DNA of 64,000 bases from Primula veris (Eukaryota; Streptophyta; Magnoliopsida; Ericales; Primulaceae). The stretch lies in NCBI GenBank assembly GCA_963682055.1, contig OY821751.1, forward strand, positions 930,001 to 994,000, written 5' to 3'. The number at the start of each line of letters is the position of its first letter. Positions within the stretch are counted from its first letter, which is position 1. Below, piece after piece: positions 1 through 12,849 of this stretch. The notes beneath the pieces were generated by a model. That model had not been told where the DNA came from, did not search any database, and saw only the letters and a list, made by a program, of their open reading frames with translations. The position numbers and the translations under genes were made by a program.

Positions 1-50
1 GCTTGTTAAGATATGTTTGATTTTGTAAGTTGATAGCAATCTGTCAGTAT

Positions 51-548
51 TGTTGGAAAAAAAAACCTTTGGTTTTATTTTGTTTTGAATGCAATTAAGT
101 TGTAGGAGTTTCAAAATATTAATATCCCCATATTGATGGCTTTCATGAGTTACATTTTAAAAGACACTTTTCAAGACAAAGAAAGGAGATACATCATACA
201 CACATACACACACAAACACATGCATACATATAGAGAGAGAGTACCGCACCACCAACGGCCCGACCGTGGCTCGGTGCCGTTTCCGCCGAGTCACATGCGA
301 TAGACGTTGTACCTTGGGAACGAAGTGCCCCATTTAGCCAGAAGCAGAGGTGGCGGGGCAAATATCGTTTAAGGGAAACTGCTTGCAGTTACCTCGTCTC
401 GGACTTTAGTCCATTTCGGTATCATTTACATTATTTTATGTTAAATGTTGTAATTGATGATTTATATATTTGAGGAAACCATTTTTCTGTTTATTTGTCC
501 ATTTCTTTTCCGTAGAAATTATTGTGTTTATTTACAACGTACCCAACA
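51..548 (+). repeat. 5' LTR of the Copia-type element
   Basis: 498 bp, TG...CA ends (TGTTGG / CCCAACA), identical in my reading to 6409-6906. A GC-richer block (about 241-420) includes a GAGAGAGA run and hairpin-prone CCGACCGTGGCTCGG, unlike the AT-rich flanks. Confidence 0.95.
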
Positions 549-3500
549 ATCTTAAACGATATTTTTTTTTATGTTTCGTACGTTAATACAATAATTTTGG
601 TGTTTGGATAAACAGGAAAAAATTATTTCCGTGGCTAAGACAATTCTTTGAAAAATCAAATTTCTAACAAAACTTGGTTTTAAGAATTTGGTGTTTCCGG
701 TTGAATTGTCGAAAGCGGTTTTCGTTGTTTTACCTTGTTTGGGATTTTTGTATAAATCCCTTTTACGGTTTTAAACCATCCATTATGTGTAGTGTGTATG
801 CTTTTTGTGTATATTTGTGTACATGTTTAGTGATGTTTTTGGTTGTATCACGTTGGTGTTAATATTTGTGTTTCAATTGGGTTGGTACTCTTTCTCTTGC
901 TCTGTATAAGTTGCTTTAAGCTAATAAGCTGAAACTGTTAGGTTGCTCAAAAAGGTTTGGTTAATAATATAGTAGCAGCATCATTTCATTTGATGATTTG
1001 GGCATCTGAGTAAGAAAAGGATACTAAACGAGAAATTTTTTGCCAAGGCCTGCAACAGTGTCACTCATTTTTCCTAAGAAAGCAGGTTAGTAGTCAAATG
1101 TGAAACCGGTATTTTAATCTTGTGTAAGTTACATTCTGTTATTTATGACTCCAATATTAAAGAGCAATGAGAATAATTTGTTAATATTAATTCTATTGAC
1201 TATTGGTAAGTACGGCTTCTTCTTTGTTTCTGGAAAGCCAAATACTGGTTTGATTAGTTTGATTTGGTAGCCTATATTTATAAGTGTGACTTTTAAATAA
1301 CGAGATGTATTTATTGACATCTATTTTTATGAGCAATCTGATAGGAGATTGTATTATATTATTAATGTATATATGATATCATGGGTTTTGATATGTAACG
1401 CATGAGATGTAGTTGTGAATATATGTGACCATTTTCATTTATGGTGAGTATTTTGAGCTTAATATATTTCCTAGATTATATTGTTAGTACAATTATCACA
1501 AGTCCTACCATCAAACTCCAGTTTACGTTGGTTTTTGAATATCAGCAGTTTACTGCTATTCTTTAGTCTGTTCCCTCGAGTTCGAGAACCATGACATACT
1601 CTAGCATATTCCATGTATTTGAAACATTAAAACTCCTTAAATGGTCTAAGATACTACTCACCAGTAATATAACAAATTACTTATCTTTTAGAAGGATAAA
1701 CTTTTAGGTGACAGGTGGGATTGACATGTTTGTGGGATTGACCCGTATATTTGAATTCATTACAATTGCATTATATTTTGGTGACAGATGCTTGTTGATT
1801 ATTTGTCATGCGTATAACTGTCATTGGCATTCTAATTAGTTGGGAATAATCATTTAGTAGCAATTTGAAACGGCTTATTAAATGCTTTATGAGTTACATT
1901 CTGAAAATGGTGGCCCCATTTATTTGATTTATGAAATAGTTTTGGTGTGCTGTTACTATAATAAATAATGATATTTATTTTATAGTGAAGCTTTTTATTT
2001 ACATTTACATGAGTAATCTGGTTAGAGACTAGATTGTATTGTTAGTTTATTTTACATGTTTTGGTTTCATGTTAATAAAATTACTAACAATTTCCAATGA
2101 GTTTTTATTTCGACATGGATCTCTACAAGGAATTGGATGATTGCTGATTTTCGAAATAGTTCGTGTAAAACCATTAATTTGGGGCTTACGAAAGAACTAG
2201 TTTCGAAATAGTTCTTGTAAAACCATTTTCTGATTTTTCAGAATTTGGGGCTTACGACAGAACTGGTTAAATTCTGAAATTGTTCTGTGTAAAATCAGAT
2301 TTATCTGGTGTTTACGGCTGAATAAATCTTTCAGAATTTGATAATCTTTTTCAGGAATGAACTAGAATACTCTTGCAAAATCAGTTTCTTGAAACCATGC
2401 GTGGTTATAGAAATTTGGTGTTTGCGAAGGAGGAGTTTTAGTTTCATTTTTCGAAATTAGATTGTGCGTGTTTGTTATTTGAGATAACAAACAGTTTCCT
2501 GCGGGAAATGTCCGGAACACAGTGGGTGCTGGAACTGACCAGAACATTGTGGGTGCCGGTGTAACTCCTATTAATTTTGCATGAGTGCATATTAATGATG
2601 GAGGTTACAAATTTGAAACCACCATTATTAAAACCACTAATGTGGTGATATTATGGGTGATATCCTTATTAATTGTGATTTATTGCAATTTAATTTGGAG
2701 GGTTAACAAAATTTTATAACGGTAATCATTAATAAGATTAATGACGAATATTTATAACTTCTTATTAATTGTGATTAATCGCAATTTAATTTGGAGAGTT
2801 ATAAATTATTGTAACGACAGTCGTTGTTGGCATTTATGGAGAGCGTTATTAGCTATCTACGAATTGCAATGACGAAACGGTTACATAATTGGATAAAAGG
2901 TTATTTAATAATCGACTTGATTCATCCAAGAGCAAATAATTTGATGATTAACAAATTATAAATGGTCGTTGAGTTTATTTTAAGAATAAACAAATATCGG
3001 CTAATTTATTATTTGTTGAAATATTATATTATTAATTTGCTGAAAGAACATTTAATAATTTGTTTAATTTAACATCTTATTTATTTGTTGGAAAACATTT
3101 AAAATTTGTTGAAATAGCATATTATTAATTTGTTGGTAAAACATATTGTGAATATGTTGAGCTTGCTATTATTGAGAATAGTAATTTAGTAATATTATAT
3201 TACTATTATTGGGGGAGAACCCCGAGGGTCCCACAAATGTGGGGGTAACCCGTCGATCATGTAGATCGAGAATCTAAACGTACCCAAAAGCGCCTACGGG
3301 CGAGTGGGAGAAAACCTAACGGTTCAGTGGTATGGACTTAAAACGTCTGAAATAAATGATATCGTTTCATTTACCACATTGAAATCGATTAAGTTTCTCT
3401 ATAATAGTGTGCATGTTCTGAGTGAGGACAAAGGAAATGCACGAACTGTGGGGGGCGTTAGTGTGTGGAAACATTTTAAACGTTTGGAAATCCACTAACA

Positions 3501-5142
3501 AGTGCAAGCATACAAATCTGAATCATGACTAGTGGTTTTTGAAACCTAAAGGGCAGTAGCCTTTCGGTAGGCAAAACATTAGGATCAAATTGTGATTAGT
3601 TTGCTTGTTTGTGGCAATACACGAGTGACTATTTGTTCAAAAATGAGCATTTTAGTCGATACTCTTGTGGTCAATAATGACATGTTGAATTATTCAACCA
3701 AGTCACTGATTTGACATGATATAGTAGGTGATGAAAATATAAAAGCTTAAATGTTTTATTTTTCTAAATCTATTATTTAAATTGAAACACAAATATGAGT
3801 TTGTGTTTGAAGCAATGTATTGCAAAGTCTTCAGTTCAAAGTTTCGAACGGAGTACATAACCAAATGGTTCGATGCATTTGAGATGAGTGCAAAACCAAG
3901 AAGGGTTTAAAAGATATTTCCTCAATTTATTGATGGATGTATTAAACACTGATATGTCTACTTGATGAGAAGTAAAGATAAATCAGTCGAGATATTCATT
4001 CAAGTAAGAATGAATACGTGAATTATATTGTTGAGGATTATGACTTGTCAGAAAACATGTTTAATCATGGGTGTTCTGTTGTGTTAATCTACCAACTTTA
4101 ATCCAATGATTAAGTGTTAATCATTAAATAATAAGACTATTTTTGGAAGTGTTAGATATTGTCTAACTAGTTCCGAAATGGTATATTCACATGGATATGA
4201 ATACATGATCAGTGTGATTGAAACGGTGAATATGAGACACCGTTCACATAATTGTGTTGATGGAATGACACCAATCGTTAAAGAACGACTTATTATGCTC
4301 TCGAGCAAAAATGTAGTTCTTAAACGATGAATATCATGTTGATAAGTTCAGGATTAAACTCTGAATTTGTATGGCAAGTGAGCTTTCCGCAAACTATGTG
4401 TTGAACAAACTATCTCTTAGGAAGTTGGACCAAACAGTCAGAATTATAGAAGGCATGGTGCCTGACTATAAGTTCGTGAAAGTTTGGTGCTACCTAAGAA
4501 AGGTCTCAATCTTGTTCCTTGAAGGATTTGGATAGGATCAAAAACGGTAGATTGTGTGTTCATCGGATAAGCACAAAATATAGTGCTGATCGGTTTCTAG
4601 TGCATAAGGCTTATGACTTTAAAGTGCATATAGAACATTGTTCTATGTCCGAGAAGCATATTTTCAAAAGGAGAAGTTTTCCGTAAAAAACTCTAACGCC
4701 TGACGAGTGTGATCAATACGTTGAGGGTTCAAAGCATTATGCTACCCAAGACAAGTGAACACTCAAACGGTGCTGGAAAAATGTGGAAAGTGAATCTTTT
4801 AAGGAAGATGAAGTGCATCGGCATGGTAAAAGGGTAAGTAATGAAACTTCCTTTGTCCCTTGACCTTCATGACTGAAGGTGAATCGACGACATTGAAATA
4901 ATCAATGTTTTTCCATATAATGTGTATATGGGAAGATGCCATCAACAATGAGGTTGATAGGCACGTGAGAAATAAAGTCAATTACTTTAAGTAAACTGAC
5001 GGTTTTGATAATTTTAATGTCTATACTCTAATCTCTATGAAAAGACGCATCATTAATTAATGAGAACATGTGTTTTATAAATGGAGATCTAGAGAATTAG
5101 GAACAACCCATTGGATCGTGGTTCCGTGTAAAGTAAGTCAAG

Positions 5143-5790
5143 GTGCGAAAACTTGTTAAGTCGTTATATGGACTAAAACAAACACCTAACTTCTCATAGG
5201 TAGTCTCTTGTACGTCAAGAACTGCACTAGACCAGTTATAGCCAACTCAGTGAGCAGACTCAGTAGGTTTGCCAATGAGGCTTCTCAGATACATGAGGTA
5301 TACTGCCAATCATGAACTGCATTATACGAGATGTCCCAAATGTTTGGAGGGTATTTAGATACCAAGTGTATCTCGAACTTTAACAGTACAAGGTCCATTA
5401 ATGGATATGTTTGTACTTAAAGAGGTTGCAGTCTTATGGAGGTCTGTTAAATAGACCTGCATAGTTGGAGAAACTGTAGAGTTAGAATTCATAACGTTGA
5501 ATCAAGCTACAGAAGAGCCAGATTGGCTGAGAAGTCTTGGAAGGTATTCCAAGTGGCTAAAATCTGTTCCCGCAATAAACGTGTACTGCTGCAGTCAGTC
5601 AGTTATTAAACGGGATCAGAATAATTTGTATAATGGAAAGTCCCGACAAAGTCATGACATATTCGTCGGAGACACAAATCCGTAAGAGGAATTGCTAGCA
5701 AAAAAATTATGGTATCCATAGACTTTGCAAGGTCTAAGGATAATAATGCGGATCCATATACAAAATGCTTGACTCGTAGAGGAGTTGAAG
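5143..5790 (+). pseudogene. Decayed Copia pol (RT / RNase H) remnant
   Basis: Fragments in shifting frames match Copia polyprotein signatures. 5143-5190 reads VRKLVKSLYGLKQTPN, the reverse transcriptase SLYGLKQ motif. 5196-5280, in another frame, reads IGSLLYVKNCTRP and then SVSRLSRFA, the region between RT and RNase H. 5473-5684 reads TVELEFITLNQATEEPDWLR and then VPAINVYCCSQ, resembling the Copia RNase H segment (STVESEFIAL..., CDSQ). Stop codons at about 5684 and beyond interrupt the final segment, which still resembles DFxxSKDNxADPxTK. The scattered stops and frameshifts exclude a working polymerase, in contrast to the perfect LTRs. Confidence 0.85.
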
Positions 5791-6408
5791 CATCATCGAG
5801 GGAAATGGGGTTTGAAGCCCAATAAATTGGAAACCTTCGCATAGGTAACCCAACCTGAACTGGAAACTTCAGTCTCGGGTTCAATGGGAAACTGAATTGT
5901 GCGGGTAACCGAACAAAGCACTCGAGAACATAAGTTCTCAGCCCATTTCTATGATGAAAGAGTGATAGACCTGTACCATTTTAAGGGTGAGCATGAGGCT
6001 CTTAATGAATCAAGTATCTCGAAGGTCGAGTGGGGTGAGTCAGGACACCCTTGACTTGAAAATCACCTATAACGAGTGTGTATGGCCGATACTATGTGAT
6101 GATCTAGGGCTAAATCACTAGAGCACTCGGTTGAATTTGCCAAGGCAGTCCAGGGCCAAATATGGACAACAACCAAAGGGCTTAGTAAGTGGTGTAGAGA
6201 GGACATTGTGTGAGTATTACCCTGGTATGCACAAACGCTAAAGGGTTCAAGGCTTTAAGGCTACCCAATAGTAGCATATCAGATTTTACATCACTATGGC
6301 AGGTTCAAGGCGCGCGCTACCTGTCCTTATGCAGTGAATTCTCGTGGTTCTCTCGATTGCATTTAGTTGCACATTGCATGTTTTAATGATTGCATTCATG
6401 TGGGGGAT

Positions 6409-6906
6409 TGTTGGAAAAAAAAACCTTTGGTTTTATTTTGTTTTGAATGCAATTAAGTTGTAGGAGTTTCAAAATATTAATATCCCCATATTGATGGCTT
6501 TCATGAGTTACATTTTAAAAGACACTTTTCAAGACAAAGAAAGGAGATACATCATACACACATACACACACAAACACATGCATACATATAGAGAGAGAGT
6601 ACCGCACCACCAACGGCCCGACCGTGGCTCGGTGCCGTTTCCGCCGAGTCACATGCGATAGACGTTGTACCTTGGGAACGAAGTGCCCCATTTAGCCAGA
6701 AGCAGAGGTGGCGGGGCAAATATCGTTTAAGGGAAACTGCTTGCAGTTACCTCGTCTCGGACTTTAGTCCATTTCGGTATCATTTACATTATTTTATGTT
6801 AAATGTTGTAATTGATGATTTATATATTTGAGGAAACCATTTTTCTGTTTATTTGTCCATTTCTTTTCCGTAGAAATTATTGTGTTTATTTACAACGTAC
6901 CCAACA
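6409..6906 (+). repeat. 3' LTR of the Copia-type element
   Basis: 498 bp, same sequence as 51-548. The polypurine tract TGGGGGAT at 6401-6408 sits immediately upstream and fixes the plus orientation. The target duplication AGTAT follows at 6907-6911. Confidence 0.95.
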
Positions 6907-7493
6907 AGTATACTTATAGATAATACTGATAAATACTGTATGTGTGTGGTAAAAGCGGGAAAAAACATATTTTTTGGATGAAGTAGTGAAAAGTAACATA
7001 GTCGATTATAGTGTTAAATGCAACTTGCTTAAAGAAAGTATACTTTACCACCTCAAAAATATAAATTAATATACAAGAACATACAAATGTTTAAAGTACC
7101 CAAAAAGGAGGGACATTGCTTCCTATATGTTGGTGAAATTTAATAGATTTGGTTGTATGTAAAACCTCTAGAGGTAACAAAAGAATGTAAGAAATTGAGA
7201 AGAACGATTATTATGTTTTCCTTTCTAAATATTTTGGCTTTTGGCTACATAACTGTTATTATATACAGTACAAAACTTTTACTTATCATGCAATTTTCCA
7301 AAAGAGATCATTTTCTCAACTTCAACCAGGAAAGCATAACTCCATCCTTTCCAAAGTAAGCGTCGAGTATCGTATTATGAGACCTCCCCGTTCAAGTTTT
7401 CACTTACCAAAAATGGTAAAACAGTAATTACAGATTTGCCCACTTAGTTTATCTCATTTATAAATTTAATAAGACATAAAGCATTTAAATTAC

Positions 7494-10400
7494 CTCCTTA
7501 AGCCACCAGTGATACATATCCGTAATATCTGTCTTTCTCCATTCACGCAGGTCGAAGATATTCATCCCATAAGCCCAAGCACAGTCATCGGGGTTCAAAT
7601 TTTTCGATACGAGAGGATGTGAAAAATTAAAGTAATTTCTGAAATGCTTCGACATAACCAATTCGTCCTCGCCTTTACATGTTTCTACAGCTCCATTTAC
7701 TTTTCCGTTTAGATTGATTTCCCATAGTGGAGAGAGATCGCGTTGAACTACAACATCGTCGTCTAAAAAGACAACCTTATGGAGATTTGGAAATAACTGT
7801 AAATACAAGTAGATGACATAATTTGGCATCTTTCTTCAAACGTAAAAATGTTGGAAGAACAGAATTAGAAAACAATTCAAAACGCACACACACTCGCACG
7901 AGAGAGAGATTGGCTGGATAAATTGAGGGTAAGAAAAAATTAAGAATATACAGCTTATAGGTTTCAGCTTTTCTCAGAATCAAAACTAGAAAGTCCCCGC
8001 TTAAAACCCTTTTTTTTCATGATTCATACAGTCTAGCTACTATGCAAAAAAGTAGGAAGACTGAGCTTGAAATCTACAACCAGACAATCTCATGGGTGTT
8101 GGCCTGGGCAGAACCAAGGAGTCTGCCTTTAGTTAGTACGGAGTAATTATTTCTCTCGTACTTCATATTTAATAAGACTAAACAAAATTTCCTGTTGCTG
8201 ATATAAGAAATAAAGCAAAGAGAATATGGAATATTAATTAAGGTGTTGCTTGATTGCAGTTTAAAGCAAATAAGCTGGATTTATTGATGTTAATGAAAAG
8301 TTCCAACCTAAAGCTTCTAGCGTATTCAGGGACACTACATAATTAATACAGTTTCAGGGCTAATTGGCAGATTTTAAGCAAATAAGCTAAATTGTTTTAG
8401 ATCAAAAAAATGCTAGATTCGTCCTCTTAAAGTTCCTAGCTTTTTCCAGGGCAAAAACCCTGAAAACTTAGCTTAAATGTTTGGAACAGATTTTAAGCAA
8501 AGAACTGATATTTGAAAGACATACTAACTTTTTCTCGGGCAAACCAGGAGAAGCTTAGCTTCTAAGCTAATCATAGACGCATTCCATTTTTCATTTTTAA
8601 GGAAAAATGCCTAATATAGCATGTTCTCATAAAAAATACTGGAATAAGCAAATTTATTGAAAACACACACAGAACTCACACAACAAAAGAAAGTGTCGGT
8701 TTGGCTGGAATTCATTAAGCCTTTAAACTGTCCGAAAGGTGAAGGGGTCTTAGTTTCATGATTTACATTCTATCACACTAAACAGATTTTCCTGTCTAGC
8801 ATAGAAGAAGAAACAATGCAAAAATATTGTGATATTCTGAAAGAATACCTCTGGTATATAAATTCTGAGATGGTTGAGCAACGAAATATATTTTGGACTA
8901 CGAGCCTGTAATCTCGAAGCAAAAGACTTGGGAGTAGTCTCACTAAGATTAGCCCCAGCAATATGATTCCCATGGTAATAATTTCTTATACCATAATGGC
9001 TTTCAACAGCTTCTAATACCGGCACATTCTCTCTCGTCAACCACTCAAACTGATGAATACCTTGAAAAAATAAATTAACATATTAGAAGGCGGTTCCAAG
9101 CAGATAATTTTGGCTGTACGATTTAATATTGGATTTTTTTTTGTACACTACATAGAAAAATAACCATTGGTTTGGGACTAAAATGGGAAAAAATACAATA
9201 GTTTACAATAGTGATAACAAATGATAAAATAGTTTACAGAATAATTGATTTCTAAATTAAGTATACCAACCTATGGTTTTTTTCTATTTGTACATTAATG
9301 CTTCATTTGGTGCAAGAACTTCACATGGGAAAATGCGACAGAAAAGGAAACGTTCTTTACCAAAGCGGAGCTTAAGTGTACTACATCTCAGAAATATGTA
9401 ATATCCGTGTACTTTACACTTCGCAAATTTTTGTGGTGCAAATTAAAATTATGAAACACATTAGTGTACAAAACTGTAATTAACCTTTTTGATCTAAACA
9501 AATACTGAAATCAACATACCTTTCACTTCGACAATTGCTGACGACACAGGGTTTAAGGCAAACCAGGAGTGCATAGCCGCATAAGTTTTTTTATCTGTAA
9601 TGACATGGAAAACTACTTTTTCTGGTATTAGGAAATTCTGGACTGTAGATGTGACAACAACTGAGGCTGCTAATATGTTATCGGTCGACAAAACAAAGTG
9701 GTAATTTGAAGTATCTGATAATAAAGGGAGTAATTCTGGTGATGGTAATTGTCTTCTTGCATGAGCGTTGGATGAATACTCATCTGTTAAACGCAGAGAG
9801 AGACAGTGAAGACCTTTAGGTATGGCACTTGCGGCAAAATGCTTGTTCATTAGCTCGGCAAATTTTGATTCTCTTATCTCTTTTTCGGATCTCTCCATCT
9901 ATTCGAAAGGAAAATGTTTTGATTAAAACTACAGAATTCGAAGTACTCAGGAAATGAAGGTATATTTGGTAAAAGCATTAATTTGTACATCAATCTATTA
10001 AATTAAAAAATTTGAATAATGTCCTACTAACTTTCTCAATTTGGTCAATGGTCTACGAGATTTTTTTTCCAATTGCAATATTTCCTTCAAAAGATCGGAT
10101 GACTATTAATTATATGAGTTTCTGAAGGTTAATTTTTTAACAATTTGAACCCCAACCCATTCATTTTAACAATTTGTATACCATCATAACAAAACGAGTG
10201 GGGGCTTCTAGTAAACTCTAATTTTTTTTTTTATCTCAAATCAACCACTGATTTAGGCGTAAGTGACTCATATGTGAACAAGCACGAAAATCAATCAACC
10301 AAATTAGAAAAGTTGGTAGGGCATTGCACAAATTATTAAAACCTGATAGGTTGATGTACAACAGTACAGTTAAAACAATTCAAATGAAATCAAAGGAGGC

Positions 10401-12728
10401 GCATCATCATGAAACCGAGCCTTAATATTTGAGGTTGGCTATAAGGAACCAAATGGAACTAAAAAGGGGGGAAAGTGAAAGCAATTAACTGAACCACGTT
10501 TATGACAAACACAATAAGGAAAAAAGACAAATAGGTAAATTATATTTAAGACAAAAGGACACACCATTCCCTTTAAGATCAAGGCGAAATCCTTTGCACT
10601 ATATTTCTTTGTCTTCATTTCTGAAATGAGTTGACTAAACGACCCGGGCAATTTCAGGCTGTTTGGGATTTCATCGGCGCCTACTTGACTGAGGATTTTG
10701 TGAAAATCTTTAACCAATCTCTGTTGGAATAGTACAAAGAAAAATATTCAGTTTCAGACAATGATTAAGAAAATTTCTTTCAAAATGGAGAAGGATAAAA
10801 ATAATTTACCGCTGAATTATCAACCCTGCCGAGAAATCTTGGTCCAAAACGCCTACCTAAACAGTCTAAATCAGCAAAAAGAAGAAACAATAAGTCAATT
10901 GCATTTTTTGACAAAATTAATACACAAGTGGATATCATCATCGGCAATAAGTAGTGTAAGTAATAATCAAATGTGGGCATTATTGCAACTAGACTCCTAT
11001 GTTGGAAGCATTTTCTCAACAACTAAGCCAAATAGCTAACAGAAAATGTTTATATCAAATATTTGCATTATTGCATATTAGACCTCTATGCTACAAGCAA
11101 TTCTTCAATAGCAAATCTTGGCAATACTGCATAGAAGACTCCTACGCCACTAACGTTTTCTATACTACTAAGCTAACAGAAATTGCAAAAAGAATATGAA
11201 AACAAAAAATTGGAAGATTTGGTTCTTATTACTAGCATTTGCGTTCAAGACAAGACTTGTATATTAACATTAGTAACTAAGCTATGGTGAAACCAACGAG
11301 ACCGATATGCAACAATCAAACTGTATATCCAATTTAGCTACATAAAAAAGAAAATAAGGCAAAGACAAAAAGACCCATATGCTAATAAGTGACTACCAAA
11401 AGTTAAACAATTAAGCTATCCTTTTACAGCAATGCATATATTAGAATCAAGTTATTTAAACGGAAACAAGACAAAAACAATAGAGAACTATGTGCACTAA
11501 TACAAGATATTCATCAATAGGCCATCAAAAAAGGAAAAGAAGGCCAAGAAAAGGGAGTCATAGATTTATGCACTTAAGTTTATGCAAATCCTTGTAGCAA
11601 CGATTAACTTAATAAGCCACCTAAACAACAACAAGACTTACGTACAATCTACAATTAGCTTTGTTCTACTAAAAAGCAGAGCCTTTTCAGCTGAATGAAC
11701 CCAGCATTCTCTTTCAGCCCCCAATTTGTCTGCTATTATGCCTAAAAGAGCATCCAAACAAACCCCGTATATATGAATAAAGTCACCAAAAACATGGAAC
11801 AGGGCAAAAAACGACAAATAACGGATGAGTACCCAAAGTGGGGCACTTCTCCTTTCCTTCTAAGTTAACAAAATAACAAAAGACCCCTATGAATCAATCA
11901 ATATAATAACAAAAAAAATGTAGAAACTAAAAAAAGTAAAAAAACGACGAAAAAAATGACCGGAAAAGGTAAGTAACCTTTCACCATGATACATTTCTCT
12001 ATGAAGGACATCACACTAAAACGTACTAAATTGTATTTAAGGTCGTAAGCCTGAAGGATTCCGACCTTCTCTTTCAGCCTACAATAAGTCTGTTATATTG
12101 CCTAAAAGAGCATCCAAACAACCCCATATACATGAAGAAAGTAACCTAAAACAGTAAAACATGGAAAAGGGCTAAAAACGACGCAAAACGGATGAGAGTA
12201 CCCAAAGTGGGGCGCTTGTTCTTTCCTTCTAGCTTAACAATACCCATATAAAGCAAATAAAGCAATCAAGATGTGAATAATTAAGTCACGACAAAAGATT
12301 AAAAACTATAAGAACAAAAAAGGAGGAAAACAAAATATACCCAAAGAGGAGCACTTGTTCTTTCCTTCTAACATAACAATACCCATATAAAGCAATCAAC
12401 ATATGAATAATTAAGTCACTAGAACAGATTAAAAACTAAATTAACAAAAAAGGAAGAAAAAAAATGTACCGAAAGAGGAGCACTTGTTGACACCTTCAAG
12501 GGTAACGAGGGCGGTGAGGATGAACACAAAGGGCAACAAAAAAGCTAGTACGAGGATCGTATGGAACAGCGTACGGTAGCTGACGTGGCGAGGCGCTAGC
12601 TTGATCTTCATGGATTCATTGAACCCTTCTCCATTAATACAACAACTACTATTGTTACTATTATTATTATTATTGCTAGATGATGATATTGTTATGCTTC
12701 TCATACTAGGTGAGAACCGAAGCTGCAT
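7494..12728 (-). CDS. GAUT13/14-like galacturonosyltransferase, 3'-partial
   Basis: Family GT8 glycosyltransferase of the GAUT clade, which adds galacturonic acid during pectin synthesis in the Golgi. Six exons with GT-AG junctions and consistent phase: 12470-12728, 10810-10865, 10565-10720, 9520-9898, 8849-9060, 7494-7796, giving 455 codons. The start MQLRFSPSM matches the family N-terminus; an in-frame ATG 27 bp upstream is less likely. Residues 53-76 are a hydrophobic signal anchor (type II membrane protein) after an Asn-rich run at 19-27. Conserved blocks include SAIPKGLHCL, LTDEYSSNAHARRQLPSP and the metal-binding LDDD near residue 366. The last exon, about 80-90 residues with the HxxGxxKPW region, is not in the window. 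A donor (GAG|GTAATT) at 7494 opens the last intron, which contains the Copia insertion. The reading frame is intact throughout. Confidence 0.93.
11690..12500 (-). repeat. Intron 1 tandem duplications of the exon 1 donor region
   Basis: The exon 1 / intron 1 junction of the GAUT-like gene (plus-strand 12466-12494, GTACCGAAAGAGGAGCACTT) recurs as derived copies at 12337-12366, 12198-12226 and 11829-11857, spaced about 129, 139 and 369 bp. The larger unit (roughly 11690-11870 and 12050-12240) includes a shared GCCTAAAAGAGCATCCAAAC. On the minus strand each copy keeps a donor-like GGGTA where the real junction has CGGTA. Confidence 0.8.
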
Positions 12729-12810
12729 CTTCGATTCCTCAACAAAACGGAACACTCAGATTCATCATCAGATCCAGCCTGCTTCGCATTCTCTGTCCGG
12801 AACGCCACGG

Positions 12811-12819
12811 CCTTATATA
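12811..12819 (-). promoter_or_regulatory. Putative TATA box of the GAUT-like gene
   Basis: TATATAAGG on the minus strand, 83-91 bp upstream of the start codon at 12728. This is a plausible distance given a short 5'UTR. It sits between the coding exon and the tandem repeat block that begins near 12850. Confidence 0.5.
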
Positions 12820-12849
12820 CACATATATATGTATGTATGTATAAAAAAA

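Larger units (their letters stand above)
51..6906 (+). mobile_element. Non-autonomous Copia-type LTR retrotransposon
   Basis: Two direct repeats of 498 bp (51-548 and 6409-6906), both beginning TGTTGG and ending CCCAACA, bound a 5.86-kb interior. A 5-bp target duplication AGTAT flanks the whole (46-50 and 6907-6911). The two LTRs look identical base for base, which implies a very recent insertion. A Copia-style polypurine run TGGGGGAT (6401-6408) abuts the 3' LTR. I find no TGGTATCAGAGC primer site after the 5' LTR. The interior has only decayed pol remnants, so the element was probably mobilised in trans. It lies antisense in the last intron of the GAUT-like gene. From about 549 to 3200 it is AT-rich, with short degenerate repeats and no coding potential I can recognise. 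Confidence 0.93.

Noticed and set aside
3304..3498. 64-codon frame in the Copia interior
   Set aside because: No gag or integrase signature that I can support, and it lies among decayed sequence.
12729..12755. Upstream in-frame ATG of the GAUT-like gene
   Set aside because: The family begins at MQL; the extra nine residues are probably 5'UTR.
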